DNA of 64,000 nucleotides, taken from the NCBI GenBank assembly GCA_964019425.1, contig OZ025834.1, forward strand, positions 440,501-504,500, given 5' to 3'. The notes beneath the pieces were generated by a model. That model saw only the letters and a list, made by a program, of their open reading frames with translations. It was not told the DNA's origin and searched no databases. Shown here in pieces: positions 10,680 to 21,700 of this stretch (positions are counted from its first letter, which is position 1; the number at the start of each line of letters is the position of its first letter). The position numbers and the translations under genes are program-made. This DNA comes from Flectonema sp. DT1601 (lineage: Eukaryota; Euglenozoa; Diplonemea; Diplonemida; Diplonemidae).

Positions 10680-11870
10680 AAAGAGTGGATAGAAAATGGG
10701 AAAGAAAAAAAAAAAAAAAAAAAAAAAAAAAACCATTTTATTGTGACTCTGAGTTCAACATGAGGAAATCATACGAACTACGATTGTGTGGATTTCTATG
10801 TTTTGCAACTGTTTGTGTTTTTAACCCATAGGAACTAATGCAAACATAAAACAAACACCTGTGGCCTGTCCTGACGAGATCTGATGGCTGACGAATGCCG
10901 AAGGAAGACAAGTAGTAGTTTAAGGATTAAGATGGTGATTATTTATTTTTTCATTATTTTATCTTGCCTCTGTCATTTTGTTGGAAATTAAATTCTGATA
11001 TCGTATTTCAAGAGAGGTTTGTATGTTTTCTTAATACTGACACAGACACACAAGGATTCCTGTAATGGTTCAGTTAAATTTTATTTTTCCATAACAATAA
11101 ATGAAAATGGCAATTAAATTTGATTGGATTTGGGTATTCTTAACGAGTGAGTCTTTTCTTTTTTTTCCTCTTTATTATCTGCAAAGTAATTTAATCTAAA
11201 TTATCATTGCTTCCACACCTATTTTTACGTTTTTTTTTTCTTTTCTTTTCTTTTCTTCATTAGCTGTTTCAAGGAAAGTTGAAAATGAAAAAACTTTTCT
11301 TTTGTTCAATTTAAATATTTATCTGGATTCGTTTTTTTTTTTTTTTTTTTTTTTTTTTTGTTGTTGTTGTTGTCTCGTTGTTTAATTTATCCCAAAAAAA
11401 AAAAAAAAGACCCAAAACGCCGATCCCATCGACGATTAAAAAAAAAACTTTTTTTTTTTTAGCTAAGTGAGAAAATAAGCCTCCCCCAAAGTCGTGCTGA
11501 AAAAAAACAACATCATGATTTTTTCTGGAGAAGATTTTTTAATCACTGAATTGTTTCTGTCTTTGGAAATACTGATGTAGAATAACTTGTATTTTTAATA
11601 AAGTCAATAATAATTATCCTTAAGACGATACGTGGACAGTAACAAGTCTTTCAGTGGAGGTGAGTTGACTTGCTCGTCGATGATAATTAGGAAATTGAAA
11701 ACAATCGATTCCCAACCCGGACTAGAAGTGTCTTGAGGTCAGACACGGTACTGGAGAAGTATAATTCCTTCAGTACGCTATGGTTCTGAGTGGAGGTCGG
11801 TTGCTACTCGGAGAAAGGTTTAGTGGTCAGGGTGTGAAATAAATCTTTTAATTACATATATTTTTTTTGT
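10680..11870. other. 3' flank and intergenic spacer
   Basis: No gene seen. An A-run of about 27 nt begins near 10705, just after the RND stop codon. Further homopolymers lie near 11333-11359 (T) and 11394-11409 (A). Confidence 0.5.
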
Positions 11871-12018
11871 ACCTACAAACCCGTTGTTCGGTAGAAAGAG
11901 AATTGTGGCAGCGTAAGTAACCTATTCCTTTATTAGGATTTTGTGCCGGTTACGCACAAACAAAATAAAGGTGTGAGTGAGTAAGTAAAAAAAGTGAAGT
12001 TTGCCGATTCTTTTTTTC
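11871..12018 (+). repeat. Dispersed structured repeat, copy 1 (possible small RNA)
   Basis: One of four related copies (others at 16013, 25061 and 30871). Shared core GAAAGAGAATTGTGGCAGC, then a CCTA/TTAGG hairpin with loop TTCCTTTA, then GGATTTTGTGC...GCACAAAC forming a second hairpin, and an end GCCGATTC directly followed by a T-run. The T-run resembles a Pol III terminator. ATTTTG before the last hairpin resembles an Sm site, and the first loop weakly recalls U5 loop I. That identity is speculative. Confidence 0.45.
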
Positions 12019-12397
12019 TCTCTTTTTCTGATTTTGATTTCGATCGTTTACCAGATTCGGCAACGCCCTCTGAATAAGACACAAAAGATTTAAAAAAAAA
12101 AAAAAAAAAATTTCCATTTTTATGTTTTCTTTTTTCTAAACATACCTTTTTTTTTTCTTTGATAAACTACAAATATTTTCCAGTTAAGTACTTTGATATT
12201 AATTTTGTTTTTAATACTTAAAGTTGTTTTCTGTTTTTACATTGCTAAAGTTTCATCCGCTCTCTCTCTCTCTTTTTAATTTTTTTTTTTAATATTGTTG
12301 GTTGGCGTTAAGCCTGCATCAGTATGTCATTCTAACCTCAACGAGTACCTGCGATGATCGCTGTGCTCGTACCTAGTTATATTCCCTCAATGACCTG

Positions 12398-12432
<35 letters not shown>

Positions 12433-13141
12433 AACCATCTGCTATAGATTCAAAATACAGGGAGGGGGTAGAAACCTTATTTTAGATATTTCATAAAGAA
12501 GTTTATCATAATAAGTGTCATCTTGGTGGGGGGGGGGCGTGATATTAGTTGAGTTTAGGTAGTGGATATAAATTTAAAAAAAAAAAAAAAAAAAGAACAA
12601 TAATCCTTTAGCGTCTTCTCTGTGAGGCGATGTGGTCATTTCATTTCGAATATGTCTTGCCCGTCGTAACGTCAGTGATTGTCTCTCTGTGAACTCTCTT
12701 TGGCTCAAAGTTACTTATTTGAGAACTTTGTTATGTGTGGGTAGCATTCTCTGAGCGCCCTAAGCAGCCAATATTTTCTTTCCAGTTGGACCGTAGGGTC
12801 TGGTACACGTCTTCTTTCCTGAGCACAAAAGAACAATGGAAATAATTCTTTTCATTTCCTTTTTGTATTGTGCAAACAGAAGTGTGTGGTTCCCCCCCTT
12901 TTTTTTTTCTTTTAATTCAAATTTAAAAATTTTCCTCTTGACCCCTTTCTTGCTTAGTTGCGCATTACCCTTAGTCACTGTATCTAAAAACTAATGTTAA
13001 ATTATATTTTATGTTGTTCATAACATTCTGCCCCCCATTTTTTTATTTTTAAAACTTGATTCTGTATTGATAACCTAAAGTTGTTACTGTTTTTACATTG
13101 TCAAACTTTCGCCCCCCCCGTCTTTCGTTATAATAAAGTCT

Positions 13142-13174
<33 letters not shown>

Positions 13175-13203
13175 CCTAATCGGAATAAAAGCCTTATTAT
13201 GTT
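12019..13203. other. Intergenic, repeat remnants
   Basis: No gene supported. Fragments shared with the retroelement region occur near 12216-12260 and 13065-13118 (AAAGTTGTTACTGTTTTTAC, GTCAAACTTTC and a C-run) and near 12950-13035 (TTAGTCACTGTATCTAAAAA). The rest is AT-rich spacer with a T-run near 12398-12424. Confidence 0.5.
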
Positions 13204-13445
13204 GATCGCAGTCAACGTGAATACTGATCGCAGTCAACGTGAATACTGGTCGCAGTCAACGTGAATACTGATCGCAGTCAACGTGAATACTGATCGCAGT
13301 CAACGTGAATACTGATCGCAGTCAACGTGAATACTGATCGCAGTCAACGTGAATACTGATCGCAGTCAACGTGAATACTGATCGCAGTCAACGTGAATAC
13401 TGATCGCAGTCAACGTGAATACTGATCGCAGTCAACGTGAATATT
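13204..13445. repeat. 22-bp tandem repeat array, 11 copies
   Basis: Eleven head-to-tail units of exactly 22 bp. Each begins GATCGCAGTC and ends GTGAATACT. Only two deviations are visible: GGTC instead of GATC at the start of unit 3, and TATT at the end of unit 11. The near-perfect identity points to recent expansion or active homogenisation. No open frame of note runs through it. Confidence 0.97.
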
Positions 13446-13940
13446 GCCTCAGGTAATTTTGTTTGACATTTTATTTATTTTTTTTATTTACTTTTGCAGT
13501 TGACTTTGTAATGCATTCCTACAATGCATTGTATCGTTAATTTTTTTTAAAAATATTTTTTATTTTTTTAATCTGTTTCCAAAGTGTTATTATTCACGCT
13601 AAGCAATGCGTGTTTTTTTTTTTTTGATTGATTTTGTTAGCTTTCATTCATCGTTCAAAAGATAAAATGTGAAATTCTGATTGAAGGAGGTTGAAGTTTG
13701 TTATTATTTTTATTTTTATTTTTATTTTTATTTTTTCGATTGAGTGATTTCGAATGACTGGTGTGCCGTGAGGTTCTCCACAAATTTGACTTCTCTTCTA
13801 TATATAAAGGGGATATGGTCCGGAATACACCAAACCTGTGATCTGGGGCTTTAGCCTGACTGGTGCGTCACATCTTTGGTCACACAAGGAAACAAACAAC
13901 TAAAAAATGCACCATACGAATTTATGTAGTTTTATTTAGT

Positions 13941-14380
13941 TTACCGATATAAACTGTTGATCTTTTTACATGACAAAACTAGGTTTGGCCTAACCCTAAT
14001 TTAGTTTTAACCAGTTTCAAGTTGCTTGCCTTTTTTTTTTTTGTTTATCCCTCTTTTTTTTTTTAATAAAATAAGAAAATGAGAGGATAATTAAAAAAAA
14101 AAAAAAAGAAAAGAAATTTTTGTATTCGGTTTTCCTTATTTACTAGGTAGCTAAGGCTGACAATAGGCATACTGTGTTCATTATGCCCCCAGTCAGCCGA
14201 AGCTATAATAAAACAATCCTAATAAAGATTTTGGGGTCTAATTATGTTGCTGTTGTCCTCGTAGCTCTATTGGAGTTAATCCGATGCTCTGTAGTTTGCT
14301 GTATCAGCGATGCACAGTATGCAATGTATTAGACTTCCTTATCTATCTATCAAAGTGATCTTTGATAGATAGATAGATAC
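13941..14380. repeat. Segmental direct duplication, copy A
   Basis: About 440 bp repeated almost exactly at 14415-14885. The shared body runs from TTACCGATATAAACTGTTGA through TCAGCCGAAGC and ATTGGAGTTAATCCGATGC to a terminal palindrome. That palindrome is TATCTATCTATCAAA, six bases, then TTTGATAGATAGATA. The last 100 bp also occur as a third copy at 30655-30755, so this is a mobile or otherwise dispersed family. Confidence 0.9.
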
Positions 14381-14414
14381 TTATTAATACTATTTTTTTT
14401 TCTTTCTTCTTATT

Positions 14415-14885
14415 TTACCGATATAAACTGTTGATCTGTTTACATGACAAAACTAGGTTTGGCCGAACCCTAATTTAGTTTTAACCGGTTTCAAGTTGCT
14501 TGTCTTTTTTTTTTTTTTTTTTTTGTTTGTTTGTTTTCTCTTTTTTTTTAAAATAAAATAAGAAAATGAGAGGATAATAAAAAAAAAAAAAAAAGAAGGA
14601 AAGAAGGAAAGAAGGAAAGAAATTTTTGTATTCGGTTTTCCTTATTTACTAGGTAGCTAAGGCTGACAATAGGCATACTGTGTTCATTATGCCCCCAGTC
14701 AGCCGAAGCTATAATAAAACAATCCTAATAAAGATTTTGGGGTCTAATTACGTTGCTGTTGTCCTCGTAGCTCTATTGGAGTTAATCCGATGCTCTGTAG
14801 TTTGCTGTATCAGCGATGCACAGTACGCAATGTATTGGACTTCCTTATCTATCTATCAAAGTGATCTTAGATAGATAGATAGATA
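14415..14885. repeat. Segmental direct duplication, copy B
   Basis: Second copy of the 13941 unit, offset by about 474 bp. It differs by a longer T-run, an expanded GAAGGAAAGAAGGAAA stretch and a few substitutions. It ends in the same TATC/GATA inverted repeat, slightly decayed. Confidence 0.9.
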
Positions 14886-15576
14886 ATTATTAATACTATT
14901 AAGTGATCTTTTCTGTTCTAAAATTAATGATACTTTATATCTAAGTGATGGAGTTCTCCCTTCCATTGGAGAAAATAAATGGCGCTGTCAACCGTCTCTG
15001 ACACTGCCTACATGTATGGGTGTAAACTGTGCTAATAATCTGCAGTTGAATTTATGTTTCGTTAAAAGTTATTGCAGCAATGGGCTGCTGCGTTCTTTTC
15101 ATTTTTCACAAATCTATCTTCCATACTAACTTTCCTAATTTCTCCCCTTCTCTCTCTAGCTTGATAGTATTAGTATCAACTTACCCCTCTCTCTCCCTTT
15201 AAAAAAAAAAAAAAAATAAAATAAAGAAGATGGGACTTTTTTTTTTTTTTTTTTTTTTCAAATTAACTGTTCGTGTATTTATAGTAAACATCTAAATATA
15301 ATATTTTGTTGTATCGAGGTGACTAATGTTTGATCGACAAAAAAAAAAAAAAAAAAAAAAAAAAGGTTTCGTGACGGTGTTGAGCAAGTTAGTATAAAAT
15401 ATAATTTCAGAAGCTTGCTCATGGGAACGTAATCTGATAGGGTATACTACTACTGATGATGAGAGAATAGAGGTAAAGAGGAATATGGATTACTCTCGAG
15501 ACCTAAAAAGTTCATAAGTTAACATCACCATAGTAACTGTTATCCTTAATGGTTGTTAAGTATACAAAACTATCAG
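14886..15576. other. Intergenic, structured remnant of the retroelement 3' family
   Basis: No gene seen. Near 15453-15501 lies a second copy of the hammerhead-like core found downstream of the retroelement (CTGATGA, GAGAG/CTCTC stem), here with an extra T and GAGA instead of GAAA. A perfect 8-bp inverted pair TGAGCAAG/CTTGCTCA lies at 15381-15388 and 15414-15421. Confidence 0.45.
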
Positions 15577-15677
15577 CGGTGTTGACTCTAGTCTGACTTT
15601 GTGCAGTGACATAGGGGGTGTAGTTATAGGTGGGAGGTTTACCAACAATGAAATACCACTACTCTTATCGTCGCAGA
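15577..15677 (+). rRNA. 28S rRNA-derived fragment (partial)
   Basis: Matches the conserved large-subunit stretch beginning TTGACTCTAGTCTGACTTTG, continuing GGGTGTAG, GGTGGGAG and AATGAAATACCACTACTC. It stops at CTTATCGTCGC, where the related fragment at 27451 carries on into rRNA. After that point the sequence is unrelated. It is rDNA debris. Confidence 0.85.
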
Positions 15678-16012
15678 GGTTCAACCCCCCCAAAAAAGTA
15701 GAAAAGGTAGAGCATGCAACAAGTATAAATAACTGCCCTCTGTCTTGATAATTTAGAACAGTGTTATTAATCTTTTGACTATACAAGATACTCGACAGGA
15801 GGCAACTTGTATCTGGCTTACACTTTTAAAGACCACCGTTTTTCTCAGACTTCCGGCTGACAAGGATAACTATACTAGGCATGTGTTTTCTTTCCGACGT
15901 TTAATTTTTTTTTATTTTTTTTTATTTTGATTTTTTACAACAAGTGATTACCCACATCTAATTACCTCCGTGGTATTTTTTTTCTTCTTCTCCCTCTTTT
16001 TTTTGTTTTTAT

Positions 16013-16156
16013 ACCTACAAACCCATTGTTCGGTAGAAAGAGAATTGTGGCAGCGTAACTAACCTATTCCTTTATTAGGATTTTGTGCCGGTTACGCACA
16101 AACAAAACAAAAGTGAGTACGAAAGTAAAAAAAGTGAGGTTCGCCGATTCTTTTTT
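16013..16156 (+). repeat. Dispersed structured repeat, copy 2 (possible small RNA)
   Basis: Nearly identical to the copy at 11871 (ACCTACAAACCC, GAAAGAGAATTGTGGCAGCG, CCTATTCCTTTATTAGG, GTGCCGGTTACGCAC). It ends GAGGTTCGCCGATTC followed by a T-run. The two copies share both hairpins and both the start and end boundaries. Confidence 0.5.
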
Positions 16157-16227
16157 CAAGAGAACGATTTTTTTCCAAAAAACCTAAACCATTATTTGTC
16201 TCTTACGATTTATTGATTAATTTTTAT

Positions 16228-16402
16228 TAGACGCCGGGGGGAAAACTCTGGTGGAGGTACGTTGCGGTGTTGACGTGCAAATCGCTCGTCAAAGTTGGGT
16301 ATAGGGGCGAAAGACCCATCAAACCATCTAGTAGCTGGTTCACTCCGAAGTTTCCCTCAGGATAGCTGGAACCATAAAAGGAGTTACGCCAGGTAAAGCC
16401 TA
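16228..16402 (+). rRNA. 28S rRNA-derived fragment (partial, domain II region)
   Basis: Contains the hallmark large-subunit strings TGACGTGCAAATCG, GGGTATAGGGGCGAAAGAC, CATCTAGTAGCTGGTTC and CCGAAGTTTCCCTCAGGATA. It ends at GCCAGGTAAAGC, after which the sequence is unrelated. It overlaps the fragment at 42689 by about 75 bp (TAGTAGCTGG onward) and shares its lineage-specific expansion sequence. Confidence 0.92.
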
Positions 16403-17072
16403 TCTAACCATCTGATGTGATGCAGCTAATATTAATTAATCAAATAAATAATTTGATAGACGTGTTAATAAAGCAATAATAAATAAAGGGGCTTATGGCC
16501 CTTTGTTTTGTCCTTTCTTTAAATCCTACCTAATAAATGAATTATATATATATTTTTTTTTCTCTCTTTGCAAAAAAAGGGGAAATAAAAGGGGTTTTTT
16601 ATTTTCCTTTGCATTAAATCCTATTTTCCCTTTAAAGGGGTACACGTATGAAAGACGAAAAAAAAAAAAAAAAAAAAAAAAACGTTGGCACGCAGCGTAT
16701 TGGGTGTCAGCTTGTTGAACTTAGCAATTTGTTATTTTGAACGTAATTAGTACTCCCTTTGACATGTAGGTTGTAGAAGAATCAATTTATCCTGTAAATT
16801 GATACTTCTATTCCTTAACTACGATTTTTATTTTTTTTTTTTCCATTCACTTTTTTTTTCTTTTTTTGGGCTGGTTTTTTCTGATGATTTTCCACTCATC
16901 TCAGTTCCCGTCTTCTTCTGCTTGTAACTCGTAGAACAGAGGTGTTTCTTTTATTTAAGTTGATTTATTTATTTATTCAGATGAAACAATCAGTGATGTA
17001 CTCCTCAAAGTTGATACGGTATTTGTGTAATTTATACTTTTAATTTGACCACCCTAATCAGCACACACAGAT
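16403..17072. other. 5' flank of the otubain gene
   Basis: No gene seen. AT-rich spacer with an A-run near 16659-16682 and T-rich tracts near 16830-16870. The otubain ATG at 17073 is the first in-frame start and I see no upstream exon. Confidence 0.4.
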
Positions 17073-17825
17073 ATGTCGGAATATTATTCAGCTGAAGCCT
17101 CTTTAGCATCGGCTCAACACGAAGATGAAATACTTTCGAGGGAAAGAGAAAAGCCCAGAGTTGGTGACTTAGAGGACATAAACACCCTAGCAGCTGAGGT
17201 TGTCGGTGGTGATGAAATTTTTGTAGCAAAAGCGAAATCACTCATTGAAGCCTATAAATCTATTAGAAGAGTTAGGCGTGATGGAAGTTGTTTTTTACGG
17301 GGGTACGTCTACGGAGTTGCTGAAGTTTGTATGAAAAACAGCTCCGAAGCCGAACGCGTTGTCTCATTTATAAAAAGCAATAAAGATGTTCTCATAAAAA
17401 CATACGGAGATCACGTTGAGGATTTTCATGATATTATGTGTGAGTTATTTTGTGATATTAAAGACGGAAAAATATCAACACCTGAGCAGTTACATAATCG
17501 ATTTCAAGACAGCCAAAGTGACTACGTTGCTTACTACGGGAGGTTTATTGCTAGTACTCATATACGCGAGAATTCAGAATTATTTTCCCCATTCCTTGAC
17601 GTTGACGTAAAAACATATTGTCACACTGTCGAGACTGTTGGGTGTGAACTGGAACACGTGTCAATAATGGCACTTACCACTGCCTTGGGAACTCCAGTAA
17701 AAATCGTATATTTTGATCGCTCGCCTGGAGACATTTGCAATTCTCACTCTTTTCCAGAAGGCACCACTCCGCAAATCTTTTTATTATATCGACCTGGTCA
17801 CTACGACTTGTTATATCGGAAATAG
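17073..17825 (+). CDS. Otubain-family deubiquitinase (peptidase C65)
   Basis: A single exon of 250 residues, close to the usual otubain length. The catalytic cysteine motif reads IRRVRRDGSCFLRGYVYG, with Asp70 and Cys73 in the places of the DGNC motif of OTUB1. The C-terminal histidine motif is RPGHYDLLY (His243). The intervening region has VETVGCELEHVSIMALTTAL, the conserved stretch before the last strands of the fold, and IVYFDR. All three expected catalytic positions are present, so it should be an active thiol isopeptidase that trims ubiquitin chains in the cytosol or nucleus. It is unrelated in sequence to the protease-like domain of the retroelement 1.6 kb downstream. Confidence 0.93.
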   Translation: MSEYYSAEASLASAQHEDEILSREREKPRVGDLEDINTLAAEVVGGDEIFVAKAKSLIEAYKSIRRVRRDGSCFLRGYVYGVAEVCMKNSSEAERVVSFIKSNKDVLIKTYGDHVEDFHDIMCELFCDIKDGKISTPEQLHNRFQDSQSDYVAYYGRFIASTHIRENSELFSPFLDVDVKTYCHTVETVGCELEHVSIMALTTALGTPVKIVYFDRSPGDICNSHSFPEGTTPQIFLLYRPGHYDLLYRK

Positions 17826-18479
17826 TTTTTTTTTCTCTTTTTTTTTCAACGTCATAAATGGTCTTTTCTGAAAATCTTGATGGCGACTGTTCTTCTCATA
17901 GAAACATTCATGTTTTAAAAAAAAAAGATGGTTGGAAAAAAAAAAAAAAAAGTGACAAGTCAAGTTTGAGGGGGAAAAAAAAAAAAAAATAATAATAATA
18001 ATAATAATAATAAGGCAAAATAAAAAAAAGGAAATAGAAACTGCAAACTGACGGGAAGCCAGTTTTCTGATCGGTTAGCCCTGGCCTATTCTCAAACCCC
18101 GTTCTCGTCTGGTTTGCGTGGAATTAACGCTCACAAACAGCAGTGTTTCTCCCAATGATGAGTACCTGTAAAGACTTTGTATGGGAAAAAAAAAAAAAAA
18201 AAAAAAAAAAAATGAAGTGAAGAGTCTTTTACAAGCAATGCGAATTCATGAGTGCATAATAGTGAAAATGTGGAAAAAAAAAAAAAAAAAAAAATGGCAA
18301 AATATAAACCTCCTCCAAGCCTGCCTTGGCTCTTTGATCTAAGAGGTTAAAGCAGGAAGACTGATAAAGCCATCGCCCTGATTCTACTTCGGAGTTGACT
18401 TACAGACTTAGTGTTACTCACCAGACTAGCTCTTTTTCAGTTGATTGTTTTGTTTAGTTGTTTAGTTACCTACTTCATC
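17826..18479. other. Spacer leading into the retroelement
   Basis: No gene seen. Contains an (AAT)n microsatellite at about 17988-18013 and A-runs near 18186-18211 and 18273-18294. Small hairpins follow: CCAAG/CTTGG at 18315-18329 and CTCTT/AAGAG at 18330-18345. These hairpins may be the structured 5' end of the retroelement. Confidence 0.4.
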
Positions 18480-18710
18480 ATTAAAACAGTGATTATGTGT
18501 TTCTTTAAAACAATCATGTGATAGCAGTATCAATGCTACCCCCCCCTCCTCAAGTGAAGATATTAATTTTGTTTTCTTTAATATCTAAAGTTGTTACTGT
18601 TTTTATCATTGTCAAAGTTTCACCCCCCCTCAACTACAGATGAGAAATACGAACCTCTATGTATTTTTTTAAAAAAAGCGGCAAAAAATCAAATCGGAAA
18701 GCTACCGCAG

Positions 18711-21700
18711 ATGGATGTTATTGATGAATTCAAACAAGTACAGAAGGAACTGAAGGAAATTAAAAAACATTTGATTTTTACCAGAATCGACAAAACGACA
18801 CACGATCTGGCAGTATGTTGTAAGAAATACTACAACACAAAACTAAACGAGCACATCGGTAACAGAATTGTGTACGCAGAGGTTCCGAAAGATCAGATAA
18901 ATCCAACGATGAAAAGGATCGAAGACATCAACAAGAAACATGGTTTCAGAAATACGGAAAATTTGCCATATTTATATGGAAATCCGAAGATGCATAAAGA
19001 CCCTCCGAAGTTTAGATTCATAGCTGGAACTTCGAACAAAACACTGGATGTCAAATACATCAACTCTAAGGTAATGCCTGCGCCCTTCACAGCCACAACA
19101 GACATGTCAAAGGAAATGTCTGGGATACTTAAGACTTTCATGGAAATAGTTAAAAAAGCTGAAAAAGTGGAATACGAAACAACGAATATAAGAAAGTATT
19201 TTATAATTCAGAATGTAGATGAAGTTGCACAGTACATCAAAAGCAACTACTCAACTCTCCAACAAATGAAGGTAAAGACATATGATTTCTCAGATATGTA
19301 CACGAACCTCCCCCATGATAAGATTAAAAAAGTTATCAACGAATTAATCAGCAAGTACATGGACGGGCAGATAATGGTTAGAGACAAAAGAAGTGGAATT
19401 GGTAAAGACTTTTACCTTGACAAAAGCTACGATAAAGATGTTCAAGTAGCATACGAAGAGAGCAAAGTTAAAGAACTACTCAGCACGATTCTATCTAATG
19501 CTTACATTAAGAATGGAGAACTTATGCTCAAACAAAGCCATGGTATACCGATGGGTTCTCAATGCTCACCACATATTGCGAACTTATACTGCTTTGGCAT
19601 TGAAAAACAATGGGTGGAAAACGTCATTTCACAGAAAGGTATTGGGGCAGCGATAAATAACAAAATCATATTCAGATACATTGATGATTTTTTAATTTTC
19701 AGCCACAATGACCCAAGCCCACCACCGAGTGAGATGTATAAAATGTCATATACAGATACATCAATGGGCAACAACGATGTAGTATTCCTTGGGATGAGAA
19801 TCCGGTTGGAAGAAAGGCCGAGAGGACACCCGTTCGTACGACTTTCAATATGGGATAAAGAAAATCTGTTTAATTTCCAACCCATTAAGTATACCAGTTC
19901 GGAATCCAACGCACCGAAAAGCCTAGGACCAGGTATTCTAAAAGGTGCCATGTACAGAGCCGCTACTAATATCAATAACGATTTCGACTTATACCTTGAA
20001 ATTGAGAAAGTGCTATACCGTCTGAGAAGTCGCGGATACTCGAAAAACAGTCTGTTCCCCCAATATAAAGACTTTGTACTGGGTACATACTGGGATTTCC
20101 CAAAACAAAGGGAAAGTCTTCATCATCATTTCTTTGAAATCAATCGGAAATATGACAACGGAAGACCAGTATCGAAAGAAAAACAGACAATCCAACAACA
20201 TTATAAAGTCAATGGAAGGGATGACATTTATAATATGCTGTTGGACAAGAGAATTGGATATGCGAAATTAAGGAGGAATGACAACACATTGGTGACATCA
20301 TTTAAAATTGCCAGTCAAGCGATTATTAAAAACAAGAAGGAATGTCAGCAATGCAAAGCTATAATCTCTGACGACACTGAATCACTGGTCAATGATATCA
20401 ACATTAAATATCACACTGGAATATTCAAAACAGCAAAATTCTACAAGGAATTTAAAGAGATATTGCCTATCAATGTCAGTATCCTTTCATACAAAAAGGG
20501 TATAACAACTCGAGTAGTAGTCAACAAAGATAACAATCACGAATGTCACATGTTGATCGGATGTACGGAAGGTGGATTTTTCTTTCCAATTACAGCAAGA
20601 TACACGGAAAAGGAAATTCAAAGTCAGCTACTCGAAAAGAAGGATCCAGAAAAATCCGATATCGCTGACAACACGTCGAAAGACTTGAAAGTAGTACAAA
20701 AGGAGCAGAAGTCAGAAGAGTCTGGAAAAACTGAAGTACCAAACGATGATTATTGGTCCACCTTCATTGATAATAAATTCCCTATTACGATGCACACGCA
20801 ACCAGCAGAAGGACTTCGTAGTGGGGAATGTGGCTGGGCAACTGTTAACTTCATAGCAGATCACCTCAAAACTGAAAGAATCAGAATATCGAAGATGTTT
20901 AAGATTCAATTCCGACTCGCAGAGCAAGAGCTTAAGTTAATTGGAGAGAACTTGATGTTCTCATTTAACCCAGATGGTTGGTTTCATCAGATAGTTATTT
21001 ATGAAACAATAAGAATATATCTGGGACTAGAAGTAACACATGTGACAACCCATGAACAGCTGAAAACAATCACAGTAGGTCCAACAGAACAAGAAACTAT
21101 TGTCATTCCATACATCATAGTGTCACGTAGAGCAGCCTACACACATTACATCGTCTTTATTGATATAAATTCTAAATACAAGGGATTTGATATAATCAAT
21201 CCAACTCCAGATTGTAATGGGATAGAAGATATCATGACGAAGTATCCGTTGAAGGAATACGAATACCACGTTGTAATGAAAACAACGAAAGATATTCCTC
21301 CAATAGACTTGTCTGCACTGGCAATAACAGAGTCACCAGCAAAGGATAATTCCACAACAAAAACTACAGAAGTGGAAATTAAAAAATTCACGGACGAGGA
21401 GGATGTAACAGATCTTGAGACAATGATTTCGGCAATCGAAAAAGCGGACAAAATGAAGCCCAAATCGACACCGGGAAAAGTCAATAAGATAGAGATAAGG
21501 GCCGTATCACCACCAAAGATATGCCAGGATAATATACCGACCCTGTACATATCGCCGATGGTGAAGATACCACCATTACCAGTACTACTATCACCAGTGT
21601 TACCAAGACCATCAATAATTCCAATGACAATACCAATAACGATACCGAAGATAATAAAAATGGAACCTTCGGTAATGCAAAAAATTATATCGCTACCATC

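Noticed and set aside
13204-13445. CRISPR-like array
   Set aside because: Units are head-to-tail with no spacers; the host is a eukaryote.
18061-18140. Possible further rRNA fragment (CCTATTCTCAAAC)
   Set aside because: Only about 13 bases match the 28S fragment at 42689, with no further agreement on either side.
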